Origin: JBEKTW01 sp049515655
Lineage (GTDB): Bacteria > Bacteroidota > Ignavibacteria > UBA10030 > SZUA-254
Direction of reading: 5' to 3'
DNA: 64,000 bases
Assembly (NCBI GenBank): GCA_049515655.1
Contig: JBEKTW010000002.1
Span: 186,001 to 250,000, forward strand
In this document: positions 15,813 through 24,316 of the stretch, in pieces
How positions within the stretch are numbered: position 1 is the first letter of the stretch
How the letters are laid out: the number at the start of each line of letters is the position of its first letter
Translations under genes and position numbers: made by a program
The notes under the pieces: generated by a model
Told to the model about the DNA's origin: nothing
Databases searched by the model: none
Seen by the model: only the letters and a program-made list of their open reading frames with translations

Positions 15813-18800
15813 TTAGAACGATTCACTCAGGCCGACGACCCACCGAAACTTAAGCTTGTGTTCATCGGCCGGCGGTGCGCTGACGAAGAGTGGAAAATCG
15901 ACACGCAGCGAACGCAACCCGATCCCCGAGAAAACGTTAGAGTTTGAAAACGACCCGAACAAGCTCGATAGCGATGCAAGACGAATACCGAATCCCCAAT
16001 CTACTTCGAACTTCTGGTCCCACAGATTGTCGGGATTACTTGCGATTCTGCCGGCGTCGATAAAGAGACTGCTGCGAAACATCCGCATGATCCTGCCAAC
16101 GAACGGGATGCCGGACTGCAGATACGGAATAAGTTCAGTGAACCTTGCTTCGGCATTCACTGCTTCGACCTTGTCGCTGCCAAACGGCAGGAAGCCATAG
16201 TACCCGCGCATTCCCCCCCCACCGTAGAAAAGCGAGTGGTCGCGAACGGTACTGGGCAATACACCCTTGCTTCTGAAGAACGGAGAACTAAACTCGTCGA
16301 GCGGCGAACCGCCGGCGAAATAGTACTTGGTCTGGCCCGGAATGTCTCCCTGACCGACGCCGCTCATGACTCGCAATGCCAGCGTCCAGTTGGCCGGCAT
16401 ATCAAGATTCGACTTCACCTCGAACGTCCGTTTCGAGTACGCCCAATCACTTCTTCCAACAAGCGAAACGGATCCTTCGAACGTTGCAGAGGCACGAGCA
16501 TTCCACCACGAACCATAATTGAAATATTCGTACCCGACGAGCATACGCTGCAGGCTTCCCGGGTCCCATGTGGATGGAAGAAGGAGATACTCGTTGTTTT
16601 CACTCTGTGAGTAGGAATACCGGATTGTCACGGTATGGTATGGAGGATAGGAATAATGTTCGCGAAACCCTTTTTGGAATCCGAGGGTCAGGCCTTTTCG
16701 TCCCTCGAGCTGATACCAGCGCGCTGTGGCAAAGCTCGCTGACGACAGGCTAAAGAGATTGTGCGAGAGTGAAAGGTCGTAATCGACTGTCTTGTCGCGG
16801 AAATTGTAGAGTTGGTACAGCGTTCCTGCGTACTCATCGTCGAGGAAGCTCCCGCTCAGTTTGTATCCCAGGTTCCATCCGCCCTGGTCGGTGTACCAGA
16901 ACGATGGCCGCATTTTGAGAAGATAGGCATCGATCGGCGTGACATCAAACAACGTATTGTCGAGCCGGAAATCGACCTTCGGGAAGGAAGCCCGGTTGTT
17001 GAGACGATTGATATCGAGAATTTCGCCGCCCGGATTGATTTCCGCCTGGACCGGCCGCGCGGGTAGATCCACGACCGTGTCGACGTCCACCTCGGCATTG
17101 ATCCATTTGTCGTAGGGAATCCAGATCGTTTGATCGCTCTTGTCCTCCATTTCAATGCGCACATCCAACGGCATGATGGCCTGACCGTACCGGTGAACGC
17201 TCACTTTGGTGCGATACACGAACTGGTCCCCGTTTTTCAGGGCAGAATACTTCAGGCGGCCAAGTCCATAATCGCATGTCCACGTACGATTAAACCACTC
17301 GTCAAAGAACCATCGCAAATCCCGTTCGCCGCTCACCTCCTGGGCAGTCGCGTAAAAATCCTCCGGATACGGAAGCTTGAACTTCCACCGGTTGTAGTAT
17401 TCTTTCATCACCTTCTCGAACACAGAATCCCCCAGAACGTAGCGGAGCATGAACATGACCGCCGCCGTTTTGCTATAGATCGAGGTCCCCGACAGACCCT
17501 GTTCTCGGAACCGGTACGTGTGCGTCGCGATGGGTTCTTCATATCCCGTCTTTGCCAGCCAGAGAGCCGATTTCTGAATACCCTCGCGTTCATCCTCGTT
17601 CTGGAACTTCAGCAGTCGTTGATGCCAATCCGTCCACTCGTACGCGTTGTCGTGCCGACCGTAATAGTCCTCGACGGCCGTCGCAGTGATAAACGTATTG
17701 AATCCTTCATCCATGAAAGCAAAGTACGTTTCATTGCTACCGATCATCATCGGATACCAACTATGTCCGATTTCATGAACTACGACGCCGTAGAGGGAAT
17801 GGTCAGTCTTGTCGCCGTAATGTCCGATGAAGACTATGCCGGGATATTCCATCCCTCCTCCGACGACGCCCTCAGCGACGAACATGCTCGGGTACGCGTA
17901 CAATCCGTAATGCGTGCTAAAGAAACTAATGGCATGATGTCCGAAGTGCGCCACGTCCTTCCAGTACTCCGCCTTATCGGAAAAATACAAGGCACTTATG
18001 GAAATTGACGACTGGCCGGCTGATGGGGACCAATGCGACATGTCCCAGATGTAATGTTCATTCGCGCTCCACGCGAAATCGCGGACATGGTCGGCATGGA
18101 ATCTCCACGTGACGACCGCGGTATCCTTGTCGCCCCATTCCTGGCCGGAATAGTCGGCGATGCGTACCGTTTCATCCTTCCCGCTGGATTCGGCCAACCG
18201 TTGCCGGACGCTGTCAGGATACACTTCTTCGGGATTCAGCAGAAGGCCTGTGAAACCAAGTGTGAAACTCTTTGGAAGAGAGATGTTGACATCGAACGTC
18301 CCGTACTCGAGGTGGAATTCCGCAGCACCGAGGTATTGATTCTTGTCCCAGCCGTATCTGTCGTACGTTGCGATTTGCGGATACCACTGCGCGATGTTGT
18401 AATCCCGTCCCTGGTGACCCGTTCGCTCGCCGCCCTCCGGGACGCGTTCAACGAAATCGCATCGGAATACAACGCTGTCTCCCGGATTGAGGGGCTTCAA
18501 CAAACGAACCTCCATCAGTGTGTTATCGATGTGATACTCAGGCGTTTGCTCGAGTTCACCGTCGAGCACGTTGAACTTGGTAAGCCAGGTCCCGCCGGTT
18601 GTGTCAGAATAATAGTACTTGTTTCGCTCGGCGAAAGCCAGACCATAACTCCCTTGCGTGAAGAGATTCCAGTAGAGCCTGAAGTACACCACATTCAGAA
18701 TATCGGGGGAGTTATTTCTATACACGAGCCGTTCGCTCCCTTCGACGCGGTGTTGTTTCGTGTCGAGCGTCGCGTCGATTTTGTAGTGAACCTCCTGCTG

Positions 18801-18863
18801 CCAGAGTTGCTCAGCGCAGAGAGTTGAGGAAAGGAGGGCAAGGAAAAGCAAGGATGTTCGCAT
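15813..18863 (-). CDS. M1-type metallopeptidase joined to an outer-membrane beta-barrel
   Basis: A 1016-residue exported protein. After a signal peptide (MRTSLLFLALLSSTLC) comes an M1 aminopeptidase-like N-terminal domain, then HEIGH at residues 363-367 with the third zinc ligand Glu 386, the HExxH-X18-E pattern of the family. From about residue 660 the sequence changes to alternating beta strands rich in Tyr, Trp and Phe, contains GGGGMRGYYGFLPFG, which resembles the RGY/F-loop of Omp85 barrels, and ends in a strand FRWVVGLSESF. Ordinary M1 enzymes end in a helical domain instead. It thus looks like a peptidase displayed on its own outer-membrane barrel. A GGAG ribosome site precedes the ATG. 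A 50-residue membrane protein gene lies 41 bases upstream. Confidence 0.85.
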   Translation of the reverse strand: MRTSLLFLALLSSTLCAEQLWQQEVHYKIDATLDTKQHRVEGSERLVYRNNSPDILNVVYFRLYWNLFTQGSYGLAFAERNKYYYSDTTGGTWLTKFNVLDGELEQTPEYHIDNTLMEVRLLKPLNPGDSVVFRCDFVERVPEGGERTGHQGRDYNIAQWYPQIATYDRYGWDKNQYLGAAEFHLEYGTFDVNISLPKSFTLGFTGLLLNPEEVYPDSVRQRLAESSGKDETVRIADYSGQEWGDKDTAVVTWRFHADHVRDFAWSANEHYIWDMSHWSPSAGQSSISISALYFSDKAEYWKDVAHFGHHAISFFSTHYGLYAYPSMFVAEGVVGGGMEYPGIVFIGHYGDKTDHSLYGVVVHEIGHSWYPMMIGSNETYFAFMDEGFNTFITATAVEDYYGRHDNAYEWTDWHQRLLKFQNEDEREGIQKSALWLAKTGYEEPIATHTYRFREQGLSGTSIYSKTAAVMFMLRYVLGDSVFEKVMKEYYNRWKFKLPYPEDFYATAQEVSGERDLRWFFDEWFNRTWTCDYGLGRLKYSALKNGDQFVYRTKVSVHRYGQAIMPLDVRIEMEDKSDQTIWIPYDKWINAEVDVDTVVDLPARPVQAEINPGGEILDINRLNNRASFPKVDFRLDNTLFDVTPIDAYLLKMRPSFWYTDQGGWNLGYKLSGSFLDDEYAGTLYQLYNFRDKTVDYDLSLSHNLFSLSSASFATARWYQLEGRKGLTLGFQKGFREHYSYPPYHTVTIRYSYSQSENNEYLLLPSTWDPGSLQRMLVGYEYFNYGSWWNARASATFEGSVSLVGRSDWAYSKRTFEVKSNLDMPANWTLALRVMSGVGQGDIPGQTKYYFAGGSPLDEFSSPFFRSKGVLPSTVRDHSLFYGGGGMRGYYGFLPFGSDKVEAVNAEARFTELIPYLQSGIPFVGRIMRMFRSSLFIDAGRIASNPDNLWDQKFEVDWGFGIRLASLSSLFGSFSNSNVFSGIGLRSLRVDFPLFVSAPPADEHKLKFRWVVGLSESF

Positions 18864-18904
18864 AGCATCTCCGGAGAATAGTTTAAAGAATCGCGACGGA
18901 AGAT

Positions 18905-19057
18905 TCAGAGGCCTTCACCATCGTTCTTGCTTGATCCGCGATGGAGGAATTTTTCTTTCCGTCGTTTGTTGATCAGGAAAATCAAATACACAAAGACCGC
19001 CAATACCGCAACTCCGACAATAATAATGTTCAGTCCCAGAAAATCTACCGTCTCCAT
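18905..19057 (-). CDS. Small single-pass membrane protein (50 residues)
   Basis: A short gene supported by a ribosome site (GGAAGGG) six bases ahead of its ATG. The protein begins METVDFLGLN, then a hydrophobic helix IIIVGVAVLAVFVYLIFLI at about 11-29, then a basic stretch NKRRKEKF and a polar tail. By the positive-inside rule the C-terminus is cytoplasmic. It lies 41 bases upstream of the M1 peptidase-barrel gene and 50 bases after the sensor gene, all on the minus strand. Its function is unknown; it may be a small partner of a larger membrane complex. Confidence 0.65.
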   Translation of the reverse strand: METVDFLGLNIIIVGVAVLAVFVYLIFLINKRRKEKFLHRGSSKNDGEGL

Positions 19058-19106
19058 GGCGCCCTTCCAGTGCGTCGAAATACAGGAACCGTCGGAAGTG
19101 ATTCTT

Positions 19107-20579
19107 TCATGGTTTGCCGCTCTGGAATATTTGCCGGCCTTCCGCCCCGACTCTGTCCGCTTCAGCTATCACGCCCCGATAGACTCCGGAGATAGCACGT
19201 GCACGGTCTCCCGGGATCTTGATCGGCCTTACGTGGTGCCGGTGCAACGACGGGGCCACGAGACGCTCATTCTCGAGGGCGACCGTTGCCGCGTTTGCGA
19301 ACAACTCTATGAGCTCGGCTTCATCCTCCGTGAACTCGGGACTGCGATTGCGGGCGACAACAAGAACACCAAACAGGGTTTTTCTTCTTCTCATCGGAAC
19401 CGCAATGAAATGTTCGATGCTTGGTTTCATACCTTCGGGGTAACGGGAGCGGGGATCCATTTGGGCATTGTTGACCAATGCCATTTCCCCCGAGGCCGCC
19501 GCCCTGCCGATAATCCCCTCGCCAAGGGGCAGAGGAAATTTCGCTATCCGGCGGGAAAAAGGAGTGTTTCTCAGAACAATGTAGGGCATCAGCAGATTGA
19601 GGGATTCATCGAACACGTAGAACCCCGCCAGGTCATGAGCCACAATTTTCTTGACACCCGTGACAATGGCGGAAAATACCTTGTCCATGCTTGCATTTTC
19701 TAAAACAAGATGATGTATCTCATCCAACACCTTCAACACAATCGTCTTCCGCTGAATTTCCGTCACCAACATCTGGGCGCGCTCGTTTGCCCGGTGGAGT
19801 TCTTCGACGTACGCGAGGTCCGTCACATCGCGCGCTGTGAAAACATAACCGCGGAGATGCTGAGATTCCATGGGAAAGGGCGACGAAGAGAGACTGACGG
19901 TCACAAGTTCGCCGTTCTTCCGATTCCAGACCGCGACGAAATTGCTGAGTGAACCCTCTTTGCGAAGTATCTTCAAGGCGTGGTTCATCCTCGCCTTTTC
20001 ACCGGAGGCTATCCATGGGTAGGGAGGCTCAGCTCCGATAATCTCCGTCTCCGAATATCCCGACATTTGAGCGTGCGCGCTGTTGCACAGCACCACTTTG
20101 CCTTTCATATCCGTCACGAACATCGCGTCCTTCATCGTATTGAAAACGGACTCGAGTTTGTTCTCCGATTTCCATGATTGGTTGATGCGCAATCGCAGGT
20201 CGCTCAGGTCGTGAGCCACCACAACCATCTCGTTTGCTGGGTGACCCGGAGAACCGGAGAAGAAAATGGAGGCGTCAAGCCACAAAGCCGTCCCGTCAGA
20301 CTTTTGAAATTCTATCTCCCCCGACCACCTACTTTTTTCCCGCAGAGCCTTTGAGATTTTGGACACATAGCTTGCCGCCTTACCCCTCAGATACAGCGAG
20401 TGGAGTTTCTTCCCCAGCAAATCCTTCGAGCTGTACCCAGTTCTCCGGCATGCGATTCGATTCACAAAGTGAATGGATTGTTTCCCATCCGTCAAGATGA
20501 CGAGATCATGAGAATTGTTCGCCACGTCAACAAGCAGTTGGGTGGTACCCGGGGAGGACGCCTGCGAAGAATTCATCAT
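19107..20579 (-). CDS. PAS-PAS-GAF sensor protein without an output domain
   Basis: A cytoplasmic signal-sensing protein. From the ATG at 20579 the order is PAS (about 10-120, with GYSSKDLLGKKLHSLY), a second PAS (about 135-260, with DAMFVTDMKGKVVLCNSAH and GYVFTARDVTD), a coiled linker, and a GAF domain (about 285-440, with PLPLGEGIIGRAAASGE). After the GAF end (VALENERL) there are only about 50 residues of basic, low-order sequence and then a stop. No kinase, cyclase, HTH or HD domain follows. It may signal by partner binding, or an output domain may have been lost by frameshift. Confidence 0.8.
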   Translation of the reverse strand: MMNSSQASSPGTTQLLVDVANNSHDLVILTDGKQSIHFVNRIACRRTGYSSKDLLGKKLHSLYLRGKAASYVSKISKALREKSRWSGEIEFQKSDGTALWLDASIFFSGSPGHPANEMVVVAHDLSDLRLRINQSWKSENKLESVFNTMKDAMFVTDMKGKVVLCNSAHAQMSGYSETEIIGAEPPYPWIASGEKARMNHALKILRKEGSLSNFVAVWNRKNGELVTVSLSSSPFPMESQHLRGYVFTARDVTDLAYVEELHRANERAQMLVTEIQRKTIVLKVLDEIHHLVLENASMDKVFSAIVTGVKKIVAHDLAGFYVFDESLNLLMPYIVLRNTPFSRRIAKFPLPLGEGIIGRAAASGEMALVNNAQMDPRSRYPEGMKPSIEHFIAVPMRRRKTLFGVLVVARNRSPEFTEDEAELIELFANAATVALENERLVAPSLHRHHVRPIKIPGDRARAISGVYRGVIAEADRVGAEGRQIFQSGKP

Positions 20580-20727
20580 GTGGACAGAAATGTAGTTACA
20601 CGGCACGAAGCCGTGGAAAAGAGCGGGCACAACTTCCGAGAGTCATCAAAAAGACCAATATTGTAAGAATTGGGCACCCTCAACACCGCAAGATGTTACG
20701 GAAGAAGCGATGAAATGTTGCAGGAGC

Positions 20728-21093
20728 TTATTGCGCACGCTCACGGCCCTTGCCCTCATTCACTTCATCCAGGAACGCAACGGCCCTACGCAAGTGCGGA
20801 ATGACAATCGAGCCTCCGACCGTGAGAGCAACGCTGAAAATTTCAAACATCTCGTCTTCGGTGACCCCTTGCTCCTTGCATCGAAGAATGTGGTATGATA
20901 TGCAGTCGTCGCACCGAAGCACCGTCGAGGCGACCAGACCGAGCATTTCCTTCGTCTTGGCATCGAGCTTTCCCGGCTCGTACGTTAGTGTATCGACGCC
21001 GAAGAAACGTTTGATCGCACGATTGTCAACGCCGAGGATGCGTTTGTTCATTTTCGTGCGGAACGATTGGAATTCTTCTAACCGTTTAGCCAT
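20728..21093 (-). CDS. Carboxymuconolactone decarboxylase/AhpD-like protein
   Basis: A 121-residue helical protein of the CMD/AhpD family. The redox motif CDDC followed by YHILRCKEQG, with the His three residues after the second Cys, matches the AhpD-type active site, which acts in peroxide defence or as a disulfide reductase. The final helix SIVIPHLRRAVAFLDEV is also typical. It stands alone downstream of tRNA-Ala on the same strand. The substrate is not known. Confidence 0.88.
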   Translation of the reverse strand: MAKRLEEFQSFRTKMNKRILGVDNRAIKRFFGVDTLTYEPGKLDAKTKEMLGLVASTVLRCDDCISYHILRCKEQGVTEDEMFEIFSVALTVGGSIVIPHLRRAVAFLDEVNEGKGRERAQ

Positions 21094-21214
21094 TGTCGGT
21101 TAACTGGTTAATTTGTGAACCGGTGATGTGGAGATTGGTCAACAGTGAGCGATTGATCTTGGACAACGTCCGAGAGTGACTCAAGACTCGCAGGCGAACC
21201 AATCATTCTCTTCG

Positions 21215-21287
21215 TGGAGCTGAAGGGGATCGAACCCTCGACCTCGTGAATGCCATTCACGCGCTCTCCCAACTGAGCTACAGCCCC
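21215..21287 (-). tRNA. tRNA-Ala (anticodon GGC)
   Basis: Minus strand, 73 bases, CCA not encoded. Acceptor stem GGGGCTG pairs with CAGCTCC with one G-T pair, D stem GCTC/GAGC, anticodon stem CGTGA/TCACG with loop ATGGCAT (anticodon GGC), and a T arm with GGTTCGATCC. All four arms fold. Confidence 0.96.
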
Positions 21288-21323
21288 AGAGATATTTTCA
21301 ATTTACGATTGCCAATTTCGGAT
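21272..21323. repeat. 52-bp direct repeat, copy 1 (contains the tRNA-Ala 5' part)
   Basis: Identical to 21446-21497. It covers the first 16 bases of the tRNA gene and 36 bases of upstream flank. The copies start 174 bp apart. Confidence 0.95.
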
Positions 21324-21392
21324 TAAGCTTTCACCTATCCTTCAGATTCCGGGACCCTCGGCTTTCCCAATCCCGCCTGCGGCGGGATCCTC

Positions 21393-21442
21393 GATTCGAC
21401 GATGAACTTAACTTCACTGCATTCGTTAAGTTCAGTCGAATC
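21393..21442. repeat. Long imperfect hairpin between the two 52-bp repeats
   Basis: GATTCGAC (21393-21400) and GAACTTAAC (21404-21412) pair with GTTAAGTTC (21425-21433) and GTCGAATC (21435-21442), leaving a 12-base loop. A smaller hairpin, CCCGCC/GGCGGG, lies just before it at about 21372-21386. This palindromic DNA may be a small non-coding mobile sequence. Confidence 0.7.
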
Positions 21443-21445
21443 GGG

Positions 21446-21497
21446 ACTGAGCTACAGCCCCAGAGATATTTTCAATTTACGATTGCCAATTTCGGAT
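21446..21497. repeat. 52-bp direct repeat, copy 2 (tRNA-Ala fragment)
   Basis: An exact copy of 21272-21323, holding only the first 16 bases of tRNA-Ala. It cannot form a functional tRNA. Confidence 0.95.
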
Positions 21498-21793
21498 CGA
21501 ACTTCTATTTGCAATCTCCAATTGACAAGTGACGAATGACGAAACCCAATAAATGTATACAAAAATGTGGCAAAAGTCAATCAGGTCAGGACACGCACGC
21601 TCGCTCGCACACATCATACATTATCTTCAGAAAGCGTGACTGTGGTTACGAGAACCACGGTCCACTGACGACCGATGTGAGGACGGCAAAGAGAGACGGA
21701 ACAGATTTTGACGAGAAGTCGGACACGGGGGCTCGCGTCGCCCTGACCGGCAACGGTTTTCCCGTGGAAAAGTCTGGCGAAAAGGAACTCGGA
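21498..21793. other. Intergenic DNA without a recognised gene
   Basis: About 300 bases between the repeat and the T9SS cargo gene. The only structure seen is a short hairpin, GTGGTT (21642-21647) with AACCAC (21653-21658), about 140 bases past the end of the minus-strand gene; it has no T-run. Confidence 0.4.
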
Positions 21794-22984
21794 TTATTTG
21801 ACGAGGAGGAACCTCATCACACTGGTGAACCTGCCGGCGGTCAACCGATAGAAATAAACTCCGCTTGCCAGGTTCTCCCCGTCGAATACCGTTGAATGGG
21901 GGCCAGCTTGGACGACGCCGTTAACGAGGGTCCGCACCTCCTGCCCCAGCGCGTTATACACCCGAAGGGTCACATACTCGTCACTCGGCAATTGATAATC
22001 GATAACCGTGGTGGGATTGAAAGGATTAGGGTAGTTTTGCAGGAGAGCATAACTCCGGGGGGTCTGTCCCGGACGGTCTTCCCGGACAGACGTTATGAAG
22101 CCGGCCCGTGGGCGACGCCATACACCTCCGCCAAACGTGCCTGCCAGTATGTTCGAATCGGTGACGGCCAGAGCGCGGATATCAAGGGAATCCAATCCGT
22201 CATTCACTGCCTGCCAGTGCGTGCCAGCATCCGTTGAAAGGAATACCCCTCCCCCAACCGTTCCGGCGAAGAAGTTCACACTGATGACGGAGAAACATTG
22301 GACACGATTGTCCGTCAGCCCGCTATCCGCCAGCTGCCAGTTCAGGCCATGGTCCGTGGAGCGGAAGATACCGTTGTCGGTCCCGGCAAAAATACTCGAC
22401 TGGATCACTGCAAACGACGAAATGAAATTGGTCATCAACCCGTTATCGATCGCATGCCAGCTCTCGCCATCGTCGGAGGTCCGGAAGAGTCCGCCAGTGC
22501 TGGTACCGGCAATGATGCCGGCGCTGTCGGCAATCAGACATTTCACCGAGAGACCGCCCAACAGCGCAGACTGCCATGTCTTTCCGCTATCGACACTGCG
22601 GAGGGCACCATTATCAGTCCCCTTTAGAATTGTCGAATCATGCATGCCAAAGGAGTACACGGTGCTATGATCCAATGAATCGCCATGCCATGTCTTACCG
22701 GTATCGGACGAGGAGAGAACGCCGCTCCCGGCCGTGCCAACGAAAATGAGTGAGCCGCGTACTGCGAACGAAATGGCAGGGCTATTCGTCTTCTTGATTC
22801 TTATCCATCCAAGCCCACCGTTCGTCGAGAGATAGATTCCGCTGTCGCTACCTGCCAGAATGTTGGATCCACTCGCGGCAAAACTGAAAACACTCTGCCC
22901 CGTCAACCCATTCGTCTGGCCCCACTGGGCTTCTCCTCGAAATGTCAAGAGAAAGAGCACAAAAAGCACTGGCACCTTTTTCAT
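21794..22984 (-). CDS. Secreted beta-propeller-like protein with T9SS type A sorting domain
   Basis: An exported protein of 396 residues. The ATG at 22984 is preceded by GGGGTGA and gives a proper signal peptide ending near RGEAQ; a longer frame to 23041 has no such signal. Seven or so repeats follow with motifs such as GSDSGIYLSTNGGLGW, SSSDTGKTWHGD and RSVDSGKTWQSA, each about 40 residues, the Asp-box/YCF48-like propeller pattern. The C-terminus runs from QNYPNPFNPTTVIDYQL to FTSVMRFLLVK, a classic T9SS type A domain. It would be secreted or surface bound. The gene has its own promoter. Confidence 0.88.
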   Translation of the reverse strand: MKKVPVLFVLFLLTFRGEAQWGQTNGLTGQSVFSFAASGSNILAGSDSGIYLSTNGGLGWIRIKKTNSPAISFAVRGSLIFVGTAGSGVLSSSDTGKTWHGDSLDHSTVYSFGMHDSTILKGTDNGALRSVDSGKTWQSALLGGLSVKCLIADSAGIIAGTSTGGLFRTSDDGESWHAIDNGLMTNFISSFAVIQSSIFAGTDNGIFRSTDHGLNWQLADSGLTDNRVQCFSVISVNFFAGTVGGGVFLSTDAGTHWQAVNDGLDSLDIRALAVTDSNILAGTFGGGVWRRPRAGFITSVREDRPGQTPRSYALLQNYPNPFNPTTVIDYQLPSDEYVTLRVYNALGQEVRTLVNGVVQAGPHSTVFDGENLASGVYFYRLTAGRFTSVMRFLLVK

Positions 22985-23049
22985 CACGTCACCCCGATTA
23001 ATGTTACACAAATTGTTCCAAACCGTATTCGTCCACAGCACTGTTATTA

Positions 23050-23078
23050 AACTACCAAATTAAGGAATAAATGTCAAT
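23050..23078 (-). promoter_or_regulatory. Promoter of the T9SS cargo gene at 22984
   Basis: Minus strand TTGACA (23078-23073), 17 bases, TAGTTT (23055-23050). The start point would be about 60 bases before the ATG. Confidence 0.5.
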
Positions 23079-23183
23079 CCCACAGTGTCCGCCATCACTG
23101 ACAGCGCTGGGACGGGGAGGGGGGTCTCATCCGGCCTGCGCGAAAATCGAGCCGGCCCCCATCAAATCAAGCGAAATTCCTAT

Positions 23184-23212
23184 TTGCAAGTCACTTTGTT
23201 TTTTGCTATCAT
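23184..23212 (+). promoter_or_regulatory. Promoter of the DUF4013-like gene
   Basis: TTGCAA (23184-23189), 17 bases, TATCAT (23207-23212). The predicted start point is at or just before the ATG at 23220, so the message would be leaderless or nearly so. Confidence 0.45.
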
Positions 23213-23219
23213 TCTTGAT

Positions 23220-23903
23220 ATGAGAGACATCGGCGAAGCATTTTCATTCCCGTTCAAAGATCCGAACTGGCTGGCAAAAATGGTCGTCGGAACTATCTTT
23301 GCGGCATTCTGTGTTTTTCTCATTGGGTTCCCTGTGGTCTGCGGTTACTACATCGAACTCATTCAACGGATGAGACGACATGAGCAGTACCCTCTCCCGG
23401 AATGGAAAGACGTTGGTGTAAAATTCATCGTGGGTTTCAAATATATCATGGTTCTCGTCATCTACAATCTGCCGACGGCGCTCATCCTCATCCCGGCTCT
23501 CCTTCTCCTCGTTGTTGCGAATCTGCATCATGGAGGACTTCCCGGAATGGTAGCCGGCACCGGCTTCGCAATGGTCATCATCCTCCTGGTTCTGCCCTAT
23601 TCTCTCTTCATCGCCTCCCTTAAGCCTATCATCGCAGCCAGGTTTTCGGCCCGTGAAAACATCGGGGATGCGCTCGGCGTGGGCAAGGTATTGCACCTTT
23701 TCAAGGCTCACTGGCGAGACGCTTGCCTTGCAATGTTGCTGGCGATCGGTGTTCAGATCCTGGCGAGTGTAGGAATCATTTTTTTCCTGGTCGGAATATT
23801 CGCAACGTCCTTCTACGGGTATCTCGTTACCTCCCATCTCTACGGGCAGATCGCGCAGACTATCGATGATTCTCGTATCTCCCCGGGGCTTGCTGCCATA
23901 TGA
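23220..23903 (+). CDS. DUF4013-like polytopic membrane protein
   Basis: A 227-residue membrane protein that resembles the DUF4013 family of unknown function. It begins MRDIGEAFSFPFKDPNWLAK, the usual short amphipathic start with a W-L-A-K element, followed by about five hydrophobic segments and ending SRISPGLAAI. A longer frame from 23085 has no start signal and lacks the family-like N-terminus. Its stop overlaps the next start by four bases, coupling it to the cytochrome-like lipoprotein. Confidence 0.75.
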   Translation: MRDIGEAFSFPFKDPNWLAKMVVGTIFAAFCVFLIGFPVVCGYYIELIQRMRRHEQYPLPEWKDVGVKFIVGFKYIMVLVIYNLPTALILIPALLLLVVANLHHGGLPGMVAGTGFAMVIILLVLPYSLFIASLKPIIAARFSARENIGDALGVGKVLHLFKAHWRDACLAMLLAIGVQILASVGIIFFLVGIFATSFYGYLVTSHLYGQIAQTIDDSRISPGLAAI

Positions 23904-24313
23904 AAACCGGCATTCAACATCTCGCATGGATCCTTCTCCTGGCGGCAGCTCTTCTCACTCCCGGCTGTAAAGACAATAGCACAAATCAGAACGGAAGCGA
24001 TATTGTCTTTCCGGCGAGCGGTGTGAGCTACGGCAAGCAAGTGGAACCGTTGTTCCTCCATAGCTGTGCCCAGCCGACCTGCCATGACCAGTATACGGCA
24101 CAAGGCGGTCTCAATCTTGAGACCTATGAGGATTTAATAAGCGCAAGCCCGCCCGTCGTAAGATTTAAGGACACTACCAACAGTCCGCTTGTTTGGAGTA
24201 TCGAAAAAAGTCACGGCCTGAGAATCATGCCGCCTCCGCCGCTCCCGCCCCTCAACAACAATCAAATCACGGGAATAAAGAGATGGATACTTGAAGGAGC
24301 GCAGAACAACTAA
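23900..24313 (+). CDS. Lipoprotein with a cytochrome c-like domain and atypical CX4CH site
   Basis: A 137-residue exported lipoprotein with a lipobox at Cys 23 (LTPGC). The body resembles the small cytochrome-like domain found in Planctomycetes-type (PSCyt1) proteins: VEPLFLHSC, a GGLNLETYEDLI segment, SPLVWSIEKS, MPPPP and a final helix IKRWILEGAQNN. The heme site reads C56-AQPT-C61-H62, one residue longer than the standard CXXCH plus one, so covalent heme attachment is uncertain. The MPP motif could supply the distal Met. It is coupled to the membrane gene before it and converges with nuoF, three bases away. Confidence 0.75.
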   Translation: MKTGIQHLAWILLLAAALLTPGCKDNSTNQNGSDIVFPASGVSYGKQVEPLFLHSCAQPTCHDQYTAQGGLNLETYEDLISASPPVVRFKDTTNSPLVWSIEKSHGLRIMPPPPLPPLNNNQITGIKRWILEGAQNN

Positions 24314-24316
24314 GCT

